Origin: Sphingobacteriaceae bacterium
GTDB lineage: Bacteria > Bacteroidota > Bacteroidia > Sphingobacteriales > Sphingobacteriaceae
Assembly (NCBI GenBank): GCA_017745075.1
Contig: JAGIAD010000001.1
Coordinates: 372,001-436,000 of the forward strand
DNA: 64,000 nt
Reading direction: 5' to 3'
A program made the position numbers and the translations under genes. Below the pieces are notes generated by a model. The model ran no database searches. It saw only the letters and a list, made by a program, of their open reading frames with translations, and was not told where the DNA came from. Positions 52,601 to 61,788 of this stretch are shown piece after piece (position 1 is the stretch's first letter; each line of letters begins with the position of its first letter).

Positions 52601-54400
52601 TTATTTCTTCTTTACAGCCTTAAATACGCCATTCGGCTGTATAAAAGACAGCGAATTTACCTGCCCATTGGCTGCAACATCAAACTTAACACTAAATCCC
52701 TTAAGCGCTTTTAGGTTAAAGGTATCTGTTCCTGTCGCTATAGTTTCATATTCTGGCTGTCCGGGCACATTTACCATTAAAGTATTTCCTTTTAGAAAAA
52801 TTTTAACCGCGGTTGGTCCTAAGGTATATTCACCGGTATATTTTTGAAGTTCTTTAAGAGATAATATTTTTACTTCCGGCTTAAAATCAAACATCACCGG
52901 CTTTTCGCTGCCATCTAAAAAAATGCCCACACCTTGTATTTTGCCGTCTACTCCACTCGAAAAGTTAAACATCAGGCTACTTTGCACAGTATCTGCCACA
53001 CCGTTTTTATCAATAGATCTTGGATCAAAAACATCATAATACATGTGTTTAAGTACCACTTTTTCATCGCTTAATACCGTATACAGCTCATTTTTCTCCA
53101 GTGTAATCTTAATTATACCATAAGCAGGGTTTTCAAATGAACCAACATAGTCTTTCAGCGGATGCGAGGGATTTGTGTTTAATACAGGTGCATTTTTTGT
53201 GCCTTTATTAACCTGCATACTGGCCTTGTTTTTTTCCCTAGCTTCGCCATTCCAATCAATTGTTTGCAGGTTAAGCAAGCGATCTGCAATAGAATTGCGC
53301 ACCACTGCCGGAACCTGCGAACCATTTTGGTTACTTAACACCACTATCCCCAGCTTATCGGATGGCAGAAAAGCAACATTGGCCGAAAAACCATTAATAT
53401 TCCCACCGTGCTCTACCATATAATGCCCCCTGTACGAACCGATCATCCAGCCTAAACCGTAATTGGCTAAAAAAATATCTTGATGTACTGAAGGTAAACC
53501 AGCAGACATTACCATTTGAGAACTAGCAGCCTCACGAATATAATCAGTAGGTAGAATTTCCTTTTTCTTGAAAAAACCGCCACTAATCCACACTTTTAGC
53601 CAGTTAGCCATATCGTTAGCGCTGCTATTAATGCTGCCTGCCGGCCCCATCCCGTTAATATTGTAGTAATCAACCTTTTTAATTTCCTTACCATTGGCAA
53701 CAGTATAAGGCAATGATGCATCGCTATCCTGTTGAAAGGTCTTGATATCAGTAGTAGAGCGGTTCATTTCCAATGGAATAAAGAATTTTTCTTTTATATT
53801 CTGCTCCCAGGTTTTACTACTGATCCGCTCTACTATCATTCCCTGTGCCAGGTACATAAAATTATTATAAAACCATTTTTCTCGTACGGCAGCACTGGGT
53901 TTCATGTATTTTACACGGGCTATAATGCTGTCTCTATTGGGGGTATTAAATAAAAGCCACGAAAAATCGTATCTCGATAATCCTGTTCTGTGCGCCATCA
54001 AATCGCGCAGGATGATCTGGCTGTTCATTTCTTCGTTATAAAACTGTAGCTGTGGCAGCAAACTAACGGCCTTATCTTCAAAGGTAAGCTTTCCTTCTTT
54101 CCTCAGTAAACCCAGTAAAGAAGCGGTAAAGGCCTTACTGCTCGAGCCAATTGCAAAAAGTGTATTGGGTGTTACCGGTTTTTTATTTTCTACATCGCGG
54201 TAACCAAAACCTTTACTATAAATTATTTCATCCCCTTTAACCACCGCTACCGAAAAACCTGCAGCAACCTGGTCTTTTAATATCCTGTTAAATAAGGTAT
54301 CGATACCAGCTAAAGGATCTGTTGTTTTTTGGTTTTTTGATTGGGCAAATGAAGATAGTGCCAGGAGGCACAACAAGAATGCATTTAGGATACTTTTCAT
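52601..54400 (-). CDS. Serine hydrolase of the beta-lactamase / penicillin-binding family
   Basis: The 599-residue exported protein has a signal peptide (LLCLLALSSFAQ), then a beta-lactamase-class-C-like domain with the SxxK motif in FAIGSSSKAFTASLLG, the Tyr-Asn in REKWFYNNFMYLA and the closing HGGNINGFSANVAFLP. A C-terminal lipocalin-like domain (DUF3471) with AYGIIKITLEKNELYTVL and ELQKYTGEYTLG follows. Such proteins are D-amino-acid peptidases or esterases in the periplasm rather than true beta-lactamases. Confidence 0.9.
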   Translation of the reverse strand: MKSILNAFLLCLLALSSFAQSKNQKTTDPLAGIDTLFNRILKDQVAAGFSVAVVKGDEIIYSKGFGYRDVENKKPVTPNTLFAIGSSSKAFTASLLGLLRKEGKLTFEDKAVSLLPQLQFYNEEMNSQIILRDLMAHRTGLSRYDFSWLLFNTPNRDSIIARVKYMKPSAAVREKWFYNNFMYLAQGMIVERISSKTWEQNIKEKFFIPLEMNRSTTDIKTFQQDSDASLPYTVANGKEIKKVDYYNINGMGPAGSINSSANDMANWLKVWISGGFFKKKEILPTDYIREAASSQMVMSAGLPSVHQDIFLANYGLGWMIGSYRGHYMVEHGGNINGFSANVAFLPSDKLGIVVLSNQNGSQVPAVVRNSIADRLLNLQTIDWNGEAREKNKASMQVNKGTKNAPVLNTNPSHPLKDYVGSFENPAYGIIKITLEKNELYTVLSDEKVVLKHMYYDVFDPRSIDKNGVADTVQSSLMFNFSSGVDGKIQGVGIFLDGSEKPVMFDFKPEVKILSLKELQKYTGEYTLGPTAVKIFLKGNTLMVNVPGQPEYETIATGTDTFNLKALKGFSVKFDVAANGQVNSLSFIQPNGVFKAVKKK

Positions 54401-54569
54401 TTAAGTTAGATGAGATTGCACCTCCTAAATTACAAATGATAATGAGATTATTGTAAACTATATTAGAATGGTATCAATTTCAGCCACTTAATAACCAGTT
54501 TAAATTTTCGCAAAAATCAATTAAATAAATGTGCAGTTTTTTGAATTGACAGGTCGCAAGAAATTTTAC

Positions 54570-55271
54570 CTAATAAGCCAGAAAAAAATCTTTCAGCAAA
54601 AGCCGGTAGGCTCGGGTATGTTCTTTTAAAGATTCATAAAGATAAAAATCACTTTCTTTTAAAAACGTTTCACCTTTTTTTAAACAAATAATCTGCCTAA
54701 AAGTTGGTCTATTTTTATCGGAATGTAAATTGATACGCTCCGTAAGCAAAAAATCATGGTGAGATGCGATTGCAATCACTTCATTAGCCTGCTTTACCGG
54801 TAAGATCAACCATGCTTCGCCATCTGCAGCCAGTAACTCGCTTATCTTTTTTACCAGCATGCTAAAAAAACCTTCCGCAGCATGCCGCGCAATTCCTTTC
54901 CGTAACTCTTCATTTTTAAGGTCGTTCACAAAAAAAGGCGGATTGGACACAATCAGATCAAATCTTTCAGGAGAATGATATTGTTCAATTGCTATGTTGT
55001 TGATGGTTAAACGACAGTTGAATGGCGATTGCTGAAAATTCCGTTCAGCAGTTTCTGCAGCTTGCTCATCAATTTCTACCGCATGTACGTTCGCATGAGG
55101 AAAGCGCTGCGCCAGCATTAAGGCAATTACACCAGTACCCGTTCCTATATCTAAAATACGCTTAGGTGCATGGTGATTGGCCATAGCCCCTATTAAAACC
55201 CCATCGGTATTGATCTTCATGGCGCAACCCGTCTGATCTACCTCGAATTGCTTAAACTTAAAAATACTCAT
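54570..55271 (-). CDS. trmN6: tRNA1(Val) (adenine37-N6)-methyltransferase (TrmN6/YfiC)
   Basis: The 233-residue SAM enzyme has the motif I ILDIGTGTGVIALMLAQ, acidic motif II in HAVEIDEQAAETAERN and the N6-adenine signature FDLIVSNPPFFVNDL. N-terminal FKFKQFEVDQTGCAMKINTDGVLIGA is diagnostic of YfiC. It methylates A37 of tRNA-Val. It starts 1 bp after the VOC gene. Confidence 0.93.
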   Translation of the reverse strand: MSIFKFKQFEVDQTGCAMKINTDGVLIGAMANHHAPKRILDIGTGTGVIALMLAQRFPHANVHAVEIDEQAAETAERNFQQSPFNCRLTINNIAIEQYHSPERFDLIVSNPPFFVNDLKNEELRKGIARHAAEGFFSMLVKKISELLAADGEAWLILPVKQANEVIAIASHHDFLLTERINLHSDKNRPTFRQIICLKKGETFLKESDFYLYESLKEHTRAYRLLLKDFFLAY

Positions 55272-55272
55272 T

Positions 55273-55656
55273 CTAAATCTCGTACAATTCTAGCGGTAAG
55301 CCGTCAGGATCAGCAAAAAAAGTGAAGCGTTTATCGGTAAATTCGTCAATACGAATAGGTTCGGTAACAATTCCCTGCTCATTTAACCGCTTAATTTCCT
55401 TTTCAATATCTGTTACTTCAAAAGCCAGGTGGCGTAAACCCTGTGCTTCGGGGCGCGACGGACGAGCAGGCGGATTTTCAAAAGAAAAAAGCTCGATCTG
55501 GTAAACACCATTTACGGCCAGGTCAAGTTTGTACGATTTGCGCTCGGCACGGTAAACTTCGGCCAGCACCGTAAAACCGAGTTTATTTACATAAAAATCT
55601 TTCGATCTTTCATAATCAGAACATATAATGGCAATATGGTGGATTTTATTGAACAT
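55273..55656 (-). CDS. VOC family protein (GloA2/YaeR-like)
   Basis: The 127-residue protein has a single vicinal-oxygen-chelate unit: HIAIICSDYERSKDFYVNKLGFTVL, GLRHLAFEVTDIEKEI and FFADPDGLPLELYEI with metal-ligand His and Glu. It is most like YaeR/GloA2, a glyoxalase-I-like protein of uncertain activity. It is coupled to trmN6 by a 1-bp gap. Confidence 0.9.
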   Translation of the reverse strand: MFNKIHHIAIICSDYERSKDFYVNKLGFTVLAEVYRAERKSYKLDLAVNGVYQIELFSFENPPARPSRPEAQGLRHLAFEVTDIEKEIKRLNEQGIVTEPIRIDEFTDKRFTFFADPDGLPLELYEI

Positions 55657-55715
55657 AGATTTGATTTAATGGAAAAACACATTTGCAGCGACAATTTCTA
55701 TAAGATTTCTTCTAA

Positions 55716-55806
55716 ATAAATCGTCATCTCGAGCGGAGTAAAACGTAGTTGAGAGATCTATCAGGACAGATCTCTCCATTCCACTGCGTTCCAGTCGAGA
55801 TGACGC
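55716..55806. repeat. Interspersed palindromic repeat
   Basis: Outer arms CGTCATCTCGA and TCGAGATGACG, inner arms GAGAGATCT and AGATCTCTC; the whole about 90-bp element can fold as a long imperfect hairpin. Parts match the 5' flank of the repeat near 1714-1760 (CGTCATTTCGAGCGGAGT). Confidence 0.8.
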
Positions 55807-55959
55807 CCAATGGCTCTATCCTATTCAACTTTTCTGTCATTCCATGTTATATTATAAATTTAAACCCGAAATAACGACCTGCAAGTTACATTAACGTCAA
55901 AAGTAAATAAAAGCGCAATTATATTGTACGCTACAATAAGCTTTTTAAATTTTTAACGC

Positions 55960-55967
55960 TAAATTTG
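55960..55967 (+). promoter_or_regulatory. -7 promoter box of purL
   Basis: Exact TAAATTTG. The start of transcription would be about 55974, so the 5' leader is only some 12 nt before ATG 55986. Confidence 0.7.
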
Positions 55968-55985
55968 CGACTTCAAAAAAAAAGC

Positions 55986-58900
55986 ATGATTCATTTCTTC
56001 TCTAGTCATCCTGAGCCTGTCGAAGGGCGATCACAGGCGATTTTTGTTTTACAAACAGACAAAGCGCTTTCTACAACTGATATTACTAAACTCGAATGGT
56101 TATTTGGCGGTGCCAAAATCTCGCAGGAAACAGCTCTTAAGGGCTTTTTTGTAGGACCACGGGCAGCTATGATTACTCCGTGGAGTACCAACGCAGTAGA
56201 AATTACCCAGAACATGGACATGCAGGGCATTATCAGGATCGAAGAATTTAAACAGGTTGATGAAGCCTTTGCCGATTACGATCCGATGCTTTTTCAAAAA
56301 TACGATAAGATTGACCAGGAGGTTTATACCATTAACATTAAACCTGAGCCAATTTTAGAAATTACCGATATTGCCGCTTATAATAAACAGGAAGGACTTT
56401 CTTTAAGTGATGAAGAGGTTGATTATTTAAATTCTTTAGCACAAAAATTAGAAAGACCATTAACCGATTCAGAAGTTTTTGGCTTCTCGCAGGTTAACTC
56501 TGAACACTGCCGTCATAAAATCTTTAACGGAAAATTTGTAATTGATGGTGTAGAGCAACCCACCTCTTTATTTAAGCTCATCCGCAAAACTTCAGAAGAA
56601 AACCCGAACGATATTGTTTCGGCCTATAAAGATAACGTTGCTTTTATTAAAGGCCCTAAAGTACAGCAATTTGCACCTAAACGTGCCGATCAGCCTGATT
56701 TTTATGCGGTAAGTGATTTCGATTCTGTAATCTCTTTAAAAGCAGAAACACATAATTTCCCAACCACGGTAGAGCCTTTTAACGGTGCTGCAACGGGTTC
56801 GGGTGGTGAGATCAGGGACCGTTTGGCAGGCGGACAGGGTTCTTTACCTTTGGCCGGAACGGCAGTTTACATGACCGCACTTTCGCGTTTAGAAGAAAAC
56901 CGCCCCTGGGAAAAAGGCGTAGAAGAAAGACAATGGTTATACCAAACCCCAATGGATATCCTGATCAAAGCATCAAACGGTGCTACTGATTTTGGAAATA
57001 AATTCGGGCAGCCGCTCATTACCGGCTCGGTTTTAACTTTCGAACACGAAGAAGATAACCGTACCCTGGGTTTTGATAAGGTAATTATGTTAGCCGGTGG
57101 TATCGGTTATGGCAAAAGCAGCCAGGCACAAAAACTTAAACCTCAGGAAGGGGATAACATCGTCATCCTGGGTGGCGAAAATTATAGGATCGGTATGGGT
57201 GGTGCAGCAGTTTCATCTGCTGATACCGGCCAGCACGGAAGCGGCATCGAGTTAAATGCCATTCAGCGGTCAAACCCTGAAATGCAGAAACGCGCCGCAA
57301 ATGCCGTGCGTGGTTTGGTAGAAAGTGACCATAACCCGATTATCTCTATCCACGATCATGGTGCAGGCGGCCACTTAAACTGTTTGTCAGAACTGGTTGA
57401 AGAAACCGGTGGTTTAATTAACCTCGATAAGCTTCCGGTAGGCGACCCTACCCTTTCGGCAAAAGAAATTATCGGTAACGAATCGCAGGAAAGAATGGGA
57501 CTGGTAATCGGTAACGATCATATCGAAACCCTGCAAAAAATTGCCGATCGTGAACGTTCACCGATGTATACCGTAGGTAAGGTTACCGGCGATCATCGTT
57601 TTACCTTTAAATCGGCCACAACCGGTTTAAAACCTATGGATTTAGAACTTGCGGCCATGTTTGGCAGCTCGCCGAAAATTGTAATGGAAGATAGTACGGT
57701 AGATCGTAAATACAGCGACCTGAGTTACGATGCCAGCCAGTTAAATACTTATTTAGAGCAAACGCTTCAATTAGAAGCAGTAGCCGCTAAAGATTGGTTA
57801 ACCAACAAGGTCGACCGCTGTGTGGGTGGCCGCGTAGCCAAACAACAGTGTGCCGGCCCGTTACAATTGCCGTTAAACAACTGTGGTGTAATGGCTTTAG
57901 ATTTTCTGGGTAAAGAAGGTATTGCCACTTCAGTTGGTCACTCGCCGGTTTCAGCGCTGATAGATCCGGCTGCAGGTAGCCGCAACGCTATTGCCGAATC
58001 ACTTTCGAACATTGTTTGGGCGCCTTTAAAAGATGGTTTAAAAAGCGTTTCGCTTTCTGCCAACTGGATGTGGGCCTGTAAAAACGAAGGTGAAGATGCC
58101 AGGTTATATTCGGCCGTAAAAGCTTGTTCTGATTTTGCGATCGATTTAGGCATCAACATCCCAACCGGGAAAGATTCCTTATCCATGAAACAGAAATATG
58201 CCAGCGGTGATGTGATTGCTCCCGGAACGGTGATTATTTCTGCAGGTGCCAACTGCGATGATATCACCAAAGTGGTTGAACCAGTATTGCAGAAAGATGG
58301 CGGCGCCATTTACTACATCAACCTCTCAAACGATAGCTATAAATTGGGTGGTTCATCTTTCGCTCAGATTTTAAACAAAGTAGGTGCAGAAACACCTGAT
58401 GTTAAAGATGCAGCTCAGTTTAAAAAGGCATTTAACACCTTACAACAATTAATTAAAGCCGGCCAGATCCAGGCCGGCCACGATATTGGCAGTGGTGGTT
58501 TAATTACTACGCTGCTGGAAATGTGTTTTGCCGACCGCGGATTAGGTGCCCAAATCGACTTATCGGCTTTAGCTGAGCAGGATAGCATTAAATTGCTTTT
58601 CGCCGAAAACATTGCCGTGGTTTTCCAGGCCGATGCAGCTGTAGAGAAAACATTAACCGAAAACGGTGTTACTTTCCACAAAATCGGTACAGTAAGCAAT
58701 TCGGCTACGCTTGAGGTTAAAAATGCGGCTGACAGCTTTAGTTTCGACATCGATCATTTACGTGATGTTTGGTTTAAAACTTCATATTTATTAGACAGCA
58801 GGCAAACCGGCAACGGTTTAGCAAAAGAGCGTTACGATAATTATAAAAACCACGTTTTAAACTATAGTTTCCCGCTTACTTTCGATGGTAAAAAACCGGT

Positions 58901-59669
58901 AATAGATGAAACTAAACCAAGACCAAAAGCAGCTATCATCCGCGAAAAAGGAAGTAATTCTGAGCGCGAACTGGCAAATGCCATGTATTTAGCAGGTTTT
59001 GATGTGAAAGATGTACACATGACCGATTTAATTACCGGCAGAGAGACCTTAGAAGATATTCAGTTTATCGGCGCTGTGGGCGGTTTCTCCAACTCTGATG
59101 TTTTAGGATCGGCAAAAGGCTGGGCAGGTGCATTTTTATATAATGAGAAAGCGCGAATTGCTTTAGAAAAATTCTTTGCCCGTCCTGATACTTTATCTGT
59201 GGGTATCTGCAACGGCTGTCAGTTATTTATCGAGCTGGGTTTGATTAATAAAGACCATGCCGATAAACCTAAAATGTTGCATAACAAAAGTGGCAAACAC
59301 GAAAGTATTTTTACATCGTTAACCTTACAGGAGAACAATTCGGTCATGTTATCGAGCCTTGCAGGCAGCACTTTAGGGGTTTGGGTATCACATGGCGAAG
59401 GAAGATTCTTGCTACCATACGCAGAAGACCAATACAAAATTGTAGCTAAATATGCTTACGAAACCTATCCTGCCAGTCCGAACGGTTCTGATTACAATAC
59501 TGCCATGCTGTGCGATGAAACCGGCCGTCACCTGGTGATGATGCCACACATTGAACGTTCACTGTTCCAATGGCACTGGGCAAATTATCCGGCAGGCAGA
59601 AAAGACGAAGTTTCGCCATGGATGGAAGCTTTTGTAAATGCCAGAAAATGGATTGAGCAACAAGGGTAA
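55986..59669 (+). CDS. purL: Phosphoribosylformylglycinamidine synthase (large single-chain PurL)
   Basis: The 1227-residue enzyme covers FGAM synthase fused to its glutaminase: N-terminal domain, the ATP-binding halves (GFSQVNSEHCRHKIFNG, ETHNFPTTVEPFNGAATGSGGEIRDR, SIHDHGAGGHLNC) and the C-terminal GATase with GICNGCQLFIELG and HGEGRF. It makes FGAM in purine synthesis. The ATG at 55986 is chosen because the TTG upstream lies in the -7 box. Residues 6-15 (SSHPEPVEGR) are encoded by CTGAGCCTGTCGAAG, an interspersed repeat seen at 1898-1912. It sits where family members have a short variable linker after MIHFF, so the insertion is tolerated. Confidence 0.95.
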   Translation: MIHFFSSHPEPVEGRSQAIFVLQTDKALSTTDITKLEWLFGGAKISQETALKGFFVGPRAAMITPWSTNAVEITQNMDMQGIIRIEEFKQVDEAFADYDPMLFQKYDKIDQEVYTINIKPEPILEITDIAAYNKQEGLSLSDEEVDYLNSLAQKLERPLTDSEVFGFSQVNSEHCRHKIFNGKFVIDGVEQPTSLFKLIRKTSEENPNDIVSAYKDNVAFIKGPKVQQFAPKRADQPDFYAVSDFDSVISLKAETHNFPTTVEPFNGAATGSGGEIRDRLAGGQGSLPLAGTAVYMTALSRLEENRPWEKGVEERQWLYQTPMDILIKASNGATDFGNKFGQPLITGSVLTFEHEEDNRTLGFDKVIMLAGGIGYGKSSQAQKLKPQEGDNIVILGGENYRIGMGGAAVSSADTGQHGSGIELNAIQRSNPEMQKRAANAVRGLVESDHNPIISIHDHGAGGHLNCLSELVEETGGLINLDKLPVGDPTLSAKEIIGNESQERMGLVIGNDHIETLQKIADRERSPMYTVGKVTGDHRFTFKSATTGLKPMDLELAAMFGSSPKIVMEDSTVDRKYSDLSYDASQLNTYLEQTLQLEAVAAKDWLTNKVDRCVGGRVAKQQCAGPLQLPLNNCGVMALDFLGKEGIATSVGHSPVSALIDPAAGSRNAIAESLSNIVWAPLKDGLKSVSLSANWMWACKNEGEDARLYSAVKACSDFAIDLGINIPTGKDSLSMKQKYASGDVIAPGTVIISAGANCDDITKVVEPVLQKDGGAIYYINLSNDSYKLGGSSFAQILNKVGAETPDVKDAAQFKKAFNTLQQLIKAGQIQAGHDIGSGGLITTLLEMCFADRGLGAQIDLSALAEQDSIKLLFAENIAVVFQADAAVEKTLTENGVTFHKIGTVSNSATLEVKNAADSFSFDIDHLRDVWFKTSYLLDSRQTGNGLAKERYDNYKNHVLNYSFPLTFDGKKPVIDETKPRPKAAIIREKGSNSERELANAMYLAGFDVKDVHMTDLITGRETLEDIQFIGAVGGFSNSDVLGSAKGWAGAFLYNEKARIALEKFFARPDTLSVGICNGCQLFIELGLINKDHADKPKMLHNKSGKHESIFTSLTLQENNSVMLSSLAGSTLGVWVSHGEGRFLLPYAEDQYKIVAKYAYETYPASPNGSDYNTAMLCDETGRHLVMMPHIERSLFQWHWANYPAGRKDEVSPWMEAFVNARKWIEQQG
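56011..56025 (+). repeat. CTGAGCCTGTCGAAG repeat inside the purL coding region
   Basis: Same 15-bp core as 1898-1912 (inverted there). Translated in frame as PEPVEG within the PurL N-terminus. Confidence 0.75.
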
Positions 59670-59689
59670 TCAATTGATGGAAAATGTGA

Positions 59690-59722
59690 AATGGATGATG
59701 GGATTAAAAACCATCATCCATT
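59690..59722 (+). terminator. Intrinsic terminator of purL
   Basis: AATGGATGATGG (59690-59701) with CCATCATCCATT (59711-59722), then TTTTTT. Confidence 0.92.
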
Positions 59723-59753
59723 TTTTTTGCTTATTAGCCGTACCGCGTTTCCA

Positions 59754-59783
59754 GGGATAATTTATTGTATAAAAATCAATATG
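59754..59783 (+). repeat. 30-nt interspersed repeat, copy B
   Basis: Identical to 1660-1689. See also the diverged copy at 14459-14486. Confidence 0.8.
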
Positions 59784-59821
59784 GTGACAGGAGAATTCAG
59801 GTATTGATCTATTCTAAAAAT

Positions 59822-59939
59822 CGTCATTGCGAGAAGGCTTTTTCAGCCGACGAAGCAATTCTTTATAGTAAGAATCGCTGGCATGAAAGATTGCTTCCCC
59901 GAAGGTCGGGACAAGCTGTTGTTCCTCCTCGCAATGACG
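59822..59939. repeat. Palindromic interspersed repeat with 12-bp perfect ends
   Basis: Ends CGTCATTGCGAG (59822-59833) and CTCGCAATGACG (59928-59939) are perfect inverted repeats. The inner part (GAAGCAATTC ... GATTGCTTC) resembles 18107-18215. Confidence 0.8.
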
Positions 59940-60001
59940 ACACTTTTTATTGAGCTCTGTTATTGATAGTGGTACAACGGAACCGATAACCGAAGGCTCA
60001 G

Positions 60002-60105
60002 CGAAGCTAAATCTGTCTCTATAGATTTCTCCATTTCGCTACCGATGAAAAATCGGCATGCTCCAGTCGAAAGGACGATTCTTCTATAGGATCTATCAAT
60101 GGTAG
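60002..60105 (+). repeat. 104-nt interspersed repeat, copy B
   Basis: Same length as 1759-1862 with five mismatches. Confidence 0.8.
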
Positions 60106-60378
60106 GCACGAAGAATCTTTAACAGATGATCGCATACTTTAATTTAGCACGGTTCTGCAATGATTAAACTGACAACATTACGTATTTCATTCTTAAACAA
60201 AAGATTCTTCACTGCGTTCAGAATGACAAACCAGGTGCAAAAAACAAAAAACGGCCTGAGCACAAACTGCCCAAACCGTCTACCTAACCCCTACATCTAC
60301 CTGAAATCCAAGAGCGTTAATCCTGGTTTTACACCCTCCATCATCCCCTTTTCCATCTTACATCATCCATATCAAACT

Positions 60379-60729
60379 TCAAATCCCCCTAACATCTTTC
60401 CTCACCTCTTTTCTCCAGCGCTTCCCGTATTTACGATCCATAAAATTGGCTATTACTTTATTATAATCTTTAACCGTGATATCCGAAGGGCCTACACAAC
60501 CCAAGTCATAATATTCCACACCGTATTTTTGCTCAAATCGTTCCTGGCCTTTAACATATATTGACGCAATCCCTCCCTGGATCAGAAATTTAAGTTTACC
60601 TTTTTTAATATCGGCATTAGCCTGTTTAATACTTTCTGCTTTGATACTATCGTCAACCAATAAAGATTTAGCATTTAACTGTACCGAAATCAAACATAGA
60701 ATCATCCAGATGAAAGTGCCCTTTTTCAT
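60379..60729 (-). CDS. FEKKY-domain exported protein
   Basis: The 116-residue protein has a signal peptide (FIWMILCLISVQLNA) and the short motif block KGQERFEQKYGVEYYDLGC, the FEKKY-type signature of small Bacteroidota exported proteins, followed by a basic C-terminus (MDRKYGKRWRKEVRKDV). Function unknown. It lies 17 bp downstream of the TonB-like gene on the same strand. Confidence 0.75.
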   Translation of the reverse strand: MKKGTFIWMILCLISVQLNAKSLLVDDSIKAESIKQANADIKKGKLKFLIQGGIASIYVKGQERFEQKYGVEYYDLGCVGPSDITVKDYNKVIANFMDRKYGKRWRKEVRKDVRGI

Positions 60730-60746
60730 AATTGAACTAATAATTT

Positions 60747-61586
60747 TTAATTAGAAATCTGAAAATTAATGGCCATATTATACCTCACCCTTACTGGAAC
60801 ACCTTTATTTTTTCCAGGTTTCCAAAGCGGCGATTTTTTGATCACTTTAATTGCTTCTTCGTCGCAGCCAAAACCAATCCCTTTAATTACTGATACGTCG
60901 GTGATCGAACCATCTTTTTCTACCACGAAACTTACAAATACCTTACCCGACGCCCCTTCATCCTGCGCTCTTGAAGGATACCTTAAATTACGCTCCATGT
61001 ATCTAGCCCAGGCTTTGGCTCCTCCGTTAAACTCAGGATATTCATCAGCACCTAAATAGATCTCTTTATCTTCGCCAGCTCCTGCCCCCTCTTTAGCTAT
61101 TCCGGTTCCATCGCCATTGCCTTTATTATCAGTTACCACTGCGTTTGGAGCAACAATACCATCCTGTGTTTTAGTGCCAATCACCGCCAGTTTTATATCA
61201 TCAACTGTAGGAGGCGGCGGAAGTTCTGTTTTATTGACTACGACAACCTGCGACGGAAGTGCTACTGTTTTAACCTTAACCGGTTCTGCCTTTTTTGGCT
61301 CAGGTTTTTCTTCCGGTTTAGGGAGATCCGGTTTCATCTGGTGAACCACATCAGCGAGGACAATAACTTTTGCTTTTTCTACCACCTCTTCTTTAGGCGT
61401 CAATTTCGCATAAATTAAAGGAGAGAAACTGGCGAGTACAAATAAACTACCTGATGCGAATAGCGCCCTTGTCATAATTGCTGATGATTTAGACCTTAAT
61501 TCATAAGCACCATAGTTTTTGTTGCGGTTTGCAAATACAAGATCGAGCCACTCGGTTTTGTATACGTTAATGAAAGAGTTGAACAT
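60747..61586 (-). CDS. TonB-family energy transducer
   Basis: From the ATG at 61586 the protein has 279 residues: a cytoplasmic segment (FNSFINVYKTEWLDLVFANR, conserved NYGAYELR), one membrane helix (about 38-60), a Pro/Lys-rich periplasmic span with PKPEEKPEPKKAEPVKVK, and a C-terminal TonB domain (RYPSRAQDEGASGKVFVSFVVEKDG, KSPLWKPGKNKGVPVRVRY). It couples the proton gradient to outer-membrane receptors such as the SusC proteins here. ExbB/ExbD are not adjacent. The extension to 61622 lacks family features. Confidence 0.9.
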   Translation of the reverse strand: MFNSFINVYKTEWLDLVFANRNKNYGAYELRSKSSAIMTRALFASGSLFVLASFSPLIYAKLTPKEEVVEKAKVIVLADVVHQMKPDLPKPEEKPEPKKAEPVKVKTVALPSQVVVVNKTELPPPPTVDDIKLAVIGTKTQDGIVAPNAVVTDNKGNGDGTGIAKEGAGAGEDKEIYLGADEYPEFNGGAKAWARYMERNLRYPSRAQDEGASGKVFVSFVVEKDGSITDVSVIKGIGFGCDEEAIKVIKKSPLWKPGKNKGVPVRVRYNMAINFQISN

Positions 61587-61760
61587 AGCTTTTATTTTTA
61601 TAGTATGATGCAGCAAAACCACCTATTCCATAAAAGCTTTAAAAAATCCATTTTCTTTGCAAAAAATGAAATTTTTCATCTGAAAAACATTTTTTTATTT
61701 CATTTTCAGTAAAATTCACAAAAATAATGTGATTTTTTTACGAGAATTAATAAAATGTAC

Positions 61761-61768
61761 TATTTTTG
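61761..61768 (+). promoter_or_regulatory. -7 promoter box of the glutamine synthetase gene
   Basis: Exact TATTTTTG, 20 bp upstream of the ATG. The open frame from 61729 overlaps it and is therefore not the true start. Confidence 0.65.
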
Positions 61769-61788
61769 ACAAAAAACATAACAAATTA

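Larger units (their letters stand above)
55657..55985. other. Intergenic with a palindromic repeat and the purL promoter
   Basis: Contains the palindromic repeat at 55716-55806 and the purL -7 box at 55960-55967. No gene seen. The earliest open frame start of purL (TTG 55965) falls inside the promoter and is therefore rejected. Confidence 0.7.
59670..60378. other. Intergenic repeat cluster
   Basis: No gene. Contains the purL terminator (59690-59722), the 30-nt repeat copy (59754-59783), the palindrome 59822-59939, the 104-nt repeat copy (60002-60105) and GATTCTTCACTGCGTTCAG near 60205, plus AT-rich sequence before the FEKKY gene. The 134-codon plus-strand frame at 60160 is not credible. Confidence 0.7.

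Noticed and set aside
60160..60564. 134-codon plus-strand frame
   Set aside because: It overlaps the FEKKY gene on the other strand and repeat-derived DNA, and has no signal or family features.
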